From: JBDKJS01 sp039806065
GTDB lineage: Bacteria; Bacteroidota; Bacteroidia; AKYH767-A; 2013-40CM-41-45
Direction: 5' to 3'
Assembly: GCA_039806065.1 (NCBI GenBank)
Contig: JBDKJS010000097.1
Span: forward strand, 1 to 17,362
DNA length: 17,362 bases
Shown here: one piece after another, positions 1-5,464 of the stretch
How positions within the stretch are numbered: the first letter of the stretch is position 1
How the letters are laid out: each line of letters begins with the position of its first letter
Notes under the pieces: generated by a model
Seen by the model: only the letters and a program-made list of their open reading frames with translations
Told to the model about the DNA's origin: nothing
Databases searched by the model: none
Made by a program: the position numbers and the translations under genes

Positions 1-182
1 GTAGCATCAGTAAGGAGGTATGGGTAAGCCTGATCAATGCCACAGGCCAATTGGTAAACAGGCAAAGGGTATTGTTTCAAAATGGGCATGCACGCTTGTC
101 AATAAAAGACCTAAGCCCCGGGTTGTATTTGATACAGGTTGGTCAAAAGTCGCAGCGGGTGATGGTCATGGCCAGTCAATAA
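1..182 (+). CDS. C-terminal fragment of a secreted protein with a T9SS type A sorting domain (5' end outside window)
   Basis: The frame whose first full codon begins at position 3 runs for 59 codons to a TAA at 180-182. The peptide reads like the end of a Por/T9SS type A sorting domain: a beta-strand with INATGQLV, then an alternating strand, then the signature SPGLYLIQV, and a short basic tail (QKSQRVMVMASQ). In this family the domain directs export across the outer membrane by the type IX secretion system and is cleaved by PorU at the cell surface. The functional part of the protein lies upstream of the window, so its activity cannot be inferred. A competing frame starting at ATG 20 and ending at 271 has no recognisable features and is a shadow. 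The gene ends tail-to-tail with the pseudouridine synthase gene. Confidence 0.85.
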   Translation, partial: SISKEVWVSLINATGQLVNRQRVLFQNGHARLSIKDLSPGLYLIQVGQKSQRVMVMASQ

Positions 183-188
183 GAGCCA

Positions 189-205
189 GAAGCCATAAGG
201 GCTTC
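189..205. terminator. possible weak hairpin terminator between convergent genes
   Basis: Six-base arms GAAGCC (189-194) and GGCTTC (200-205) flank a 5-nt loop, 7 bases after the stop of the left-edge gene. There is no clean T-run, only an AATTATATTT stretch downstream. It could end transcription of the left gene, or be a chance hairpin. Confidence 0.3.
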
Positions 206-283
206 AATTATATTTGGCTGATAGCACCAAGGCAGCTAAGCATGCATCGGGCTTTTGGTGGAAAGGGTTAATCGGAGTAGTGC

Positions 284-1969
284 TTAATCTCCTCTCTGGG
301 TGAGCATTTTAAGGTAACTAATTTCTTTTGGGGTAAGCAACCGCCATGCACCTCTAGGTAAATCTTTCTTACTTAGACCTGCAAAATAGGTTCTATCCAA
401 TTTTTTAACTTCATACCCGAGATGCTCAAATATTCTCCGTACTATTCTATTTCTTCCGCTGTGTAGTTCCACACCTATTTCATGTTTATCAGCACCATCA
501 CCCACAAAAGATATGTCATCTACTTTGATGTCGCCATCATCGAGGGTAAGGCCTTCCGAAATTTGGCGGAGGTGGTTTGGTTTTAAATTTTTATCAAGGC
601 TAACGTGGTATATCTTTTTTGTTTCAAACTTTGGGTGGGTTAATTTGTCAGCAAGTTCACCATCGTTGGTAAAAAGCAACAATCCAGTGGTGTTTCTATC
701 AAGCCTTCCCACTGGATAAACTCGTTCTTTACAGGCACCTTTGATAAGTCCCATCACCGTTTTTCTGTTTTCAGGATCGTTAGAAGTGGTGATCACATCT
801 TTTGGTTTATTGAGCAATACATACACCAGTTTTTCATTACGGAGCGTCTCTCCTCCATAATTTACCGCATCGCCATTTTTTATTTTATAGCCTAGGGTGG
901 TTATTACTTCGCCATTCACGCTTATAACACCAGCTTTTATCATTTCATCAGCTTCCCTTCTAGAGCATATGCCTGCATTGGCTATGTATTTGTTTAATCT
1001 AATGCCATCATTGTCAAATGCAGCATCGAAGTCATTGTTTTTTTTAGATTTGTTATCCCCATAAAATTGTTGTCCCTCTTCTTTACGATTCCATTTTGGT
1101 TTATGGTCAAAAGATCTGTTTGCACTCTTGGCTCCATAAGGTTTTCTGCTATCACCTGATGAAGACCTAGCATTTGTTCTCTCATATCTGTTATCAGAAT
1201 TGGTGTTTTCGCTGCGGCTACGGCTGTAGGGTTTGCGTTCGTTGCTGAAGCCTTCACCCCGTCTGTTGTAACTGCTGCTGCGTGGTTTGCTATCGCTATT
1301 GTAATCTTTTCTTTGGTAGCCTTTATCGTCACTTGATTCATCACTGCGGCTACGGCCGTAGGGTTTGCGTTCGCTGCTGAAGCCTTCACCCCGCCTGCTG
1401 TAACTGCTGCTGCGCGGTTTGCTATCGCTATTGTAATCTTTTCTTTGGTAGCCTTTCTCGTCACCTGATTCATCACTGCGGCTGCGGCCGTAGGGTTTGC
1501 GGTCGCTGCTAAAGCCTTCACTCCGCCTGCTGTAACTGCTGCTGCGCGGTTTGCTATCGCTATTGTAATCTTTTCTTTGGTAGCCTTTATCGTCACCTGA
1601 TTCATCACTGCGGCTGCGGGAGTAAGGTTTGCGGTCGCTGCTAAAGCCATCATCGCCAGACTTAAAGTTTCTAGATCGAGGTTTTGAGTCGCGATCAAAG
1701 CGGGGTCTTTCATCATTCCTTGCGGCATATCTGTAAGAATTTCCGCCATCGAGGTCACGAGGTTTTCGGCCACCTGTAAATCTAGGTTGACCCTCAGCAC
1801 CTGCTCCACGGTTATGGCTAAATTGGCTACTTGTGCTCCGTCTTGGCGGTCGATCATCAGCATCACTTCGGTAGGATCTTGGACTTTTTTCTGAATCGGC
1901 ACTAAATTTTCGCTTAGTAGTAGTGGTGCGAGGCCTACCAGAACCTGATTTTTTTGGTGAAAATGGCAT
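284..1969 (-). CDS. rluB: RluB/RsuA-family rRNA pseudouridine synthase with long repetitive N-terminal extension
   Basis: This 561-aa protein probably converts a uridine in 23S rRNA (helix 80 region for RluB) to pseudouridine in the cytoplasm. The catalytic half is clear. An S4 RNA-binding domain lies at about residues 323-370 (IRLNKYIANAGICSRREAD). It is followed by the synthase domain at about 383-520, with the signature GRLDRNTTGLLLFTND; Asp424 is the expected catalytic nucleophile. The first 320 residues are low-complexity, rich in Ser, Arg, Lys, Asp, Gly and Tyr, and hold three 44-aa tandem repeats at 121-252. A disordered basic extension of this kind is common on Bacteroidetes RluB-type enzymes, whereas E. 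coli RluB is only about 290 aa. The ATG at 1969 is preceded by its own -7 element, so it can be transcribed separately from yraN, 62 bases upstream. RluB versus RluE/RsuA specificity cannot be settled from sequence alone. Confidence 0.9.
   Translation of the reverse strand: MPFSPKKSGSGRPRTTTTKRKFSADSEKSPRSYRSDADDRPPRRSTSSQFSHNRGAGAEGQPRFTGGRKPRDLDGGNSYRYAARNDERPRFDRDSKPRSRNFKSGDDGFSSDRKPYSRSRSDESGDDKGYQRKDYNSDSKPRSSSYSRRSEGFSSDRKPYGRSRSDESGDEKGYQRKDYNSDSKPRSSSYSRRGEGFSSERKPYGRSRSDESSDDKGYQRKDYNSDSKPRSSSYNRRGEGFSNERKPYSRSRSENTNSDNRYERTNARSSSGDSRKPYGAKSANRSFDHKPKWNRKEEGQQFYGDNKSKKNNDFDAAFDNDGIRLNKYIANAGICSRREADEMIKAGVISVNGEVITTLGYKIKNGDAVNYGGETLRNEKLVYVLLNKPKDVITTSNDPENRKTVMGLIKGACKERVYPVGRLDRNTTGLLLFTNDGELADKLTHPKFETKKIYHVSLDKNLKPNHLRQISEGLTLDDGDIKVDDISFVGDGADKHEIGVELHSGRNRIVRRIFEHLGYEVKKLDRTYFAGLSKKDLPRGAWRLLTPKEISYLKMLTQRGD
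1214..1609 (-). repeat. three tandem 132-bp in-frame repeats inside rluB
   Basis: Three direct repeats of exactly 132 bp (44 codons) occupy 1478-1609, 1346-1477 and 1214-1345, with a partial fourth unit beyond 1609 to about 1650. Each encodes a unit beginning SDESGDDKGYQRKDY and ending RKPYGRSR. Copies differ at only a few codons (for example SRRSEG/SRRGEG/NRRGEG), which suggests recent duplication or ongoing homogenisation. The array lies in the disordered extension, so copy-number change would keep the frame and leave the catalytic core intact. Confidence 0.92.
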
Positions 1970-1998
1970 TAATATTTTAATTTTTGTATAATATTCTG

Positions 1999-2006
1999 CA
2001 AAGATA
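1999..2006 (-). promoter_or_regulatory. Bacteroidetes -7 promoter element for rluB
   Basis: Read on the minus strand this is TATCTTTG, a perfect match to the Bacteroidetes sigma-ABfr -7 consensus TAnnTTTG, 29 bases before the ATG at 1969. A T-run (TTTTT) lies 19 bases upstream of it in place of a clear TTTG -33 box, so the -33 element is weak. Confidence 0.6.
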
Positions 2007-2031
2007 CGGCTTAATTCCCCTCCATAAAAAT

Positions 2032-2394
2032 TTAAATGCTTGGAAAGAATGCTCCTTCAATATGGTCAATACTGGTAACCGCCTTATTATGAACAATACT
2101 AACAATATCAAACCGTGCATTTAAGTCAATATTTTGTTCTTTCATGTAGGCATCAGCAGCTTTAATAATTTGTTTCTGTTTGGCCAAGCTCACCATTTGC
2201 GAAGGGTCGTTTAAAAATTCGCTATTTCGGGTTTTAACCTCTACAATTATTATTTTTTGTTCAAAACGGGCAATAATATCTACTTCCGCCTTTGCAAAGG
2301 AATAATTACGGGCCATTATTTCGTAGCCCAATTTGAGAAGGTGTTTACAAGCCAATTCTTCACCAAGCTTGCCTAATTCGCTTTGTTCACTCAT
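2032..2394 (-). CDS. yraN: YraN family protein (UPF0102), putative PD-(D/E)xK nuclease fold
   Basis: This 120-aa protein is full length for the YraN/UPF0102 family. The family hallmarks are present: an N-terminal GKLGEELA (residues 8-15), then AEVDIIAR with Glu37 and Asp39, then IIVEVKTR with Glu52 and Lys54. Together these form the E...D...ExK arrangement of Holliday-junction-resolvase-like PD-(D/E)xK nucleases. No cellular role is firmly established for the family; nuclease activity is inferred from the fold. Its ATG overlaps the stop of the upstream L,D-carboxypeptidase gene in an ATGA arrangement (2391-2394), so the two are almost certainly co-transcribed and translationally coupled. Confidence 0.92.
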   Translation of the reverse strand: MSEQSELGKLGEELACKHLLKLGYEIMARNYSFAKAEVDIIARFEQKIIIVEVKTRNSEFLNDPSQMVSLAKQKQIIKAADAYMKEQNIDLNARFDIVSIVHNKAVTSIDHIEGAFFPSI

Positions 2395-3320
2395 TTTACT
2401 TCAAAATGAAGGGTAATTTTTTGGCCCACATGTAACTTTGCCCTCCTACCTAATAGCAAGGGGTAATTATGCGGTAGATGGCCAGCAGGAAAACCGAAGG
2501 CAACAGGGAAATGATAATTTTTCACTATGTTGTGAATAATGGTTTCAGCATCTTGACCAAAAGGAATTTCATTGTCGCGCATATCAGTCATACCACCAAT
2601 GATCAGTCCTTTCAAGTGCTCAAATTTTCCGGCACGTTTTAGTGCCTGCATCATGCGATCTATGTGGTAGCGATATTCATCCAAGTCTTCTAGGAACAGA
2701 ATTTTACCTGAAGTATCTAAATCACTGGCACTTCCTAAAAGGGAGTAGATGATAGAAAGGTTGCCGCCCACTAGCTCGCCTTCTCCTTTGCCTTTTATAT
2801 TGAACTGACTCAAGGCCGCAGGTTTGGTTTCGTAAGCATAGTTGAGCGGTTTGCCAGCCAATGTTTGTTTAAAGACATGGATAATGGATTCAGGTGTTTT
2901 CAATAACTGTAAACACATAGGAGCATGTATGCTTTCTGCAATTTGGAGTTTGTTCAAGTGGGAATGAATAACTGTAATATCACTAAATCCGACAAGCCAT
3001 TTAGGTGATTTGATAAATTTCTTCCAGTCTATCTGATCAATAATTCGAACGGTGCCATAGCCTCCTCTGGCAAAAACAATTGCTTTTATTTTTTTATCAT
3101 CAAGGGCTTTTTGAAATGCTGCAGCACGCAACACATCATTGCCCGCTAATTGATGATCTTCAGAAAAGAGCTCTTTGGCAATCTTTACTTTGTAACCCCA
3201 CGATTCAATCAAATTTTTTACAGGAGCAATTTCATTTTTTGAAACCTTACGAGCAGTGGCTACAATAGCAATAGTATCACCTGGTACTAAATAAGGGGGC
3301 GTAATTTTTTTTGACAACAT
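2391..3320 (-). CDS. ldcA: L,D-carboxypeptidase (peptidase family S66, LdcA-like)
   Basis: This is a 309-aa cytoplasmic serine peptidase of family S66. The family removes the terminal D-alanine from murein tetrapeptides during cell-wall recycling; relatives include the microcin C self-immunity protein MccF. The catalytic triad is visible: Ser113 in GFSDIT, Glu211 in LFLEDLDEY, and His281 in PAGHLPHN. Its spacing closely matches that described for the Pseudomonas enzyme. Another hallmark is ARGGYGTVRI near residue 84. There is no signal peptide, consistent with a cytosolic recycling enzyme. The open frame extends to a TTG at 3332, but the ATG at 3320 is preferred because it lies just after a TATATTTG -7 element and gives a normal N-terminus (MLSKKITPPYLVPGD). 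It overlaps yraN by 4 bases at its 3' end and diverges from metG. Confidence 0.93.
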   Translation of the reverse strand: MLSKKITPPYLVPGDTIAIVATARKVSKNEIAPVKNLIESWGYKVKIAKELFSEDHQLAGNDVLRAAAFQKALDDKKIKAIVFARGGYGTVRIIDQIDWKKFIKSPKWLVGFSDITVIHSHLNKLQIAESIHAPMCLQLLKTPESIIHVFKQTLAGKPLNYAYETKPAALSQFNIKGKGEGELVGGNLSIIYSLLGSASDLDTSGKILFLEDLDEYRYHIDRMMQALKRAGKFEHLKGLIIGGMTDMRDNEIPFGQDAETIIHNIVKNYHFPVAFGFPAGHLPHNYPLLLGRRAKLHVGQKITLHFEVK

Positions 3321-3329
3321 AATGCTTGA

Positions 3330-3337
3330 CAAATATA
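3330..3337 (-). promoter_or_regulatory. -7 promoter element for the ldcA-yraN operon
   Basis: The minus strand reads TATATTTG, a match to TAnnTTTG, ending 9 bases before the ATG at 3320. The implied leader is only a few nucleotides. No clear TTTG -33 box is seen at the usual distance. It faces away from the metG -7 element, 22 bp distant. Confidence 0.5.
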
Positions 3338-3341
3338 AGTG

Positions 3342-3351
3342 CTATTAATAG
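3342..3351. promoter_or_regulatory. 10-bp perfect palindrome between divergent promoters
   Basis: CTATTAATAG is self-complementary and sits almost centrally between the two opposed -7 boxes of ldcA and metG, where the -33 regions of both promoters must overlap. It could be an operator half or chance in AT-rich DNA. Confidence 0.25.
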
Positions 3352-3359
3352 TAGAATAG

Positions 3360-3367
3360 TATCTTTG
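3360..3367 (+). promoter_or_regulatory. -7 promoter element for metG
   Basis: TATCTTTG matches the Bacteroidetes -7 consensus TAnnTTTG exactly and ends 12 bases before the metG ATG at 3380. Its position inside the longer open frame (from a TTG at 3326) argues that the longer frame is not the translated form. Confidence 0.6.
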
Positions 3368-3379
3368 CCCATAGAAATT

Positions 3380-5404
3380 ATGAAACCGTCCAAACACCTG
3401 ATTACGGCCGCACTTCCCTATGCAAATGGCCCTGTACACATAGGTCACTTAGCAGGAGCTTATCTTCCAGCTGATATCTATGTGCGCTTTTTGAGGCTTA
3501 AGGGAGAACATGTAAAGTTTATCTGTGGATCTGATGAGCATGGAGTGCCCATAACGTTAAGAGCGCGTAAGGAGCACACCACGCCCCAAGCAATCGTAGA
3601 TAAATACCATTCAGTAATTAAAAAAAGTTTTGAAGATTTTGGCATCAGCTTTGATATTTATCACCGTACTAGTGATGCAGTGCATCATGAAACGGCACAA
3701 GATTTTTTTAAAACCTTGTATGCAAAAAATGTTTTCATCGAAGAGGTAAGTGAACAATATTTTGATGAAGCTACCGGCATGTTTCTAGCCGATAGATATA
3801 TTACAGGCACATGTCCAAATTGTAGCAATACTAATGCCTATGGCGATCAATGTGAGAAATGCGGGAAAAGTTTATCGCCTCGTGATTTAATCAACCCCCA
3901 TTCTCAGTTGAGTGGTCAACCACCTGTGTTACGACAAACAAAACATTGGTATTTGCCGCTCGATACCATGCAGGCATCATGGTTGCAAGCTTGGATAGAA
4001 GGCAAGCGAGATATATGGAAGTCGAATGTATATGGCCAATGTAAATCATGGATTGATCAAGGTTTGCAACCACGCGCTGTTACGCGCGATTTGGATTGGG
4101 GAGTAAAAGTGCCATTGCCAAACAGTGAAGGCAAAGTGCTATACGTTTGGTTTGATGCTCCTATAGGATACATATCAGCCACGAAAGCACTTACCGATGA
4201 TTGGAAACAATATTGGCAGGATAGCAGTGCTAGACTTGTGCACTTTATTGGGAAAGACAACATCGTGTTTCACTGCATTGTATTTCCAGCTATGTTAAAA
4301 GCTCATGGATCGTACATACTTCCTGAGCAGGTACCGGCCAATGAATTTCTAAATTTAGAAGGCGAAAAAATTAGCACTTCAAGAAATTGGGCAGTGTGGC
4401 TTCATGAATATTTGCAAGATTTTGAAAATAAGCAGGATGAACTGCGCTACACATTGTGTGCCACTTTGCCTGAAAACAAAGACAATGATTTTACTTGGAA
4501 AGATTTTCAAGCCAGGGTTAACAATGAGTTGGTAGCCATCTTTGGCAATTTTGTAAACCGCACCATGGTATTAATAGACAAATATTATGAAGGCAAAGTG
4601 CCACCTGCAGGTAATTTGAATCAAACAGATAATTTTTTAACAGCGCAAATATTCGAAACAATTGGTAAAATAGACAAATGCATAAGTAATTACAAATTTA
4701 AAGACGCCTTGTTTGAGTACATGCAATTGGCAAGAGCCGGAAATAAATATTTGGCCGATAATGAACCATGGAAAACTTTCGCCACCAATCCCGACCGAAC
4801 AGCTACTGTCTTAAACGCTAGCTTACAGGTGGTAAATTATTTGGCTCAATTAGCCAATGTATTTATGCCTTTTACTGCTGTTAAATTATTAAAAATGTTA
4901 GACGTTCCGCAAAGCGATTTTAAGACCATGCTTGCTGGAATTAGTATATCTGAAGGCCATCAATTGCAAAAGCCTAGTTTGCTATTTCAAAAAATTGAAA
5001 ATGAGCAAATAGCTATGCAAGTACAGAAGTTGCAACAATCCAAAACGGAAGTACTGGTACAAGCAGCATCCGAAAAGGCTGTAATAGCATACGAAGAATT
5101 TGAAAAATTAGATCTTAGAATCGCCACGATCTTAGCAGCCGAAAAAGTTGCTAAAACAGATAAATTGCTTAAGATCACGCTCAAGGTAGGCAATGAAGAA
5201 CGCACCGTAGTGAGTGGTATTGCTCATTGTTTTAATCCTGAAAATATAATTGGTCAAAGCGTAATGTTGCTTGCCAATCTTGCCCCTAGAAAAATTAAGG
5301 GAATAGAAAGCAAAGGGATGATCCTAATGGCTGATGATGGTTCTGGTGGTTTGGCATTTATGCAACCATCAAAAGATGTGGCATCGGGAAATAGCATAAA
5401 GTAA
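3380..5404 (+). CDS. metG: methionyl-tRNA synthetase with C-terminal tRNA-binding domain
   Basis: This 674-aa class I aminoacyl-tRNA synthetase attaches methionine to tRNA-Met. The ATP-binding HIGH motif is at residues 20-23, directly after the typical start ITAALPYANGPVHIGH. A zinc knuckle has four cysteines at 145, 148, 158 and 161 (CPNC...CEKC). The second signature appears as KISTS (330-334, followed by RNWAVW). An anticodon-binding helical domain follows. Residues of about 574-674 form an EMAPII/Trbp111-like OB-fold (FEKLDLRIATIL...VVSGIA...NLAPRKIKGIESKGMIL) that adds tRNA affinity and dimerisation. The length is normal for dimeric MetRS. An open frame begins at a TTG at 3326, but the ATG at 3380 is chosen because it gives the standard N-terminus and follows a consensus -7 element. 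It ends in a strong bidirectional terminator. Confidence 0.97.
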   Translation: MKPSKHLITAALPYANGPVHIGHLAGAYLPADIYVRFLRLKGEHVKFICGSDEHGVPITLRARKEHTTPQAIVDKYHSVIKKSFEDFGISFDIYHRTSDAVHHETAQDFFKTLYAKNVFIEEVSEQYFDEATGMFLADRYITGTCPNCSNTNAYGDQCEKCGKSLSPRDLINPHSQLSGQPPVLRQTKHWYLPLDTMQASWLQAWIEGKRDIWKSNVYGQCKSWIDQGLQPRAVTRDLDWGVKVPLPNSEGKVLYVWFDAPIGYISATKALTDDWKQYWQDSSARLVHFIGKDNIVFHCIVFPAMLKAHGSYILPEQVPANEFLNLEGEKISTSRNWAVWLHEYLQDFENKQDELRYTLCATLPENKDNDFTWKDFQARVNNELVAIFGNFVNRTMVLIDKYYEGKVPPAGNLNQTDNFLTAQIFETIGKIDKCISNYKFKDALFEYMQLARAGNKYLADNEPWKTFATNPDRTATVLNASLQVVNYLAQLANVFMPFTAVKLLKMLDVPQSDFKTMLAGISISEGHQLQKPSLLFQKIENEQIAMQVQKLQQSKTEVLVQAASEKAVIAYEEFEKLDLRIATILAAEKVAKTDKLLKITLKVGNEERTVVSGIAHCFNPENIIGQSVMLLANLAPRKIKGIESKGMILMADDGSGGLAFMQPSKDVASGNSIK

Positions 5405-5405
5405 A

Positions 5406-5429
5406 AAAGGGTTACCACAGTAACCCTTT
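5406..5429. terminator. bidirectional intrinsic terminator hairpin
   Basis: Ten-base arms AAAGGGTTAC (5406-5415) and GTAACCCTTT (5420-5429) pair perfectly around a CACA loop. An A-run precedes the hairpin on the plus strand and so serves as a T-run for the minus strand. It lies between the convergent metG stop (5404) and the stop of the secreted-protein gene (5465), so it can terminate both. Confidence 0.85.
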
Positions 5430-5464
5430 AATCATAATGGAATAACCACTATACGCAGCAAAAA

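Noticed and set aside
20..271. 83-codon plus-strand frame with an apparent AAGGAGG just before its ATG
   Set aside because: The Shine-Dalgarno-like bases sit only 1-2 nt from the ATG, too close to work. The overlapping frame from position 3 encodes a clear T9SS sorting domain.
1214..1609. Possible CRISPR array
   Set aside because: The repeats are 132 bp, contiguous without spacers, and coding in frame with rluB.
994..1902. 302-codon minus-strand frame overlapping rluB, itself repetitive (Ala/Thr-rich)
   Set aside because: It is the +1/+2 frame of the rluB repeat array; the low-complexity codons happen to be stop-free in a second frame. No start context, domain or independent composition supports translation.
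4361..4390. KISTS instead of KMSKS in methionyl-tRNA synthetase
   Set aside because: I recall the KxSTSRNWAVW form as a normal variant of MetRS in this lineage, so it is not a sign of inactivation.
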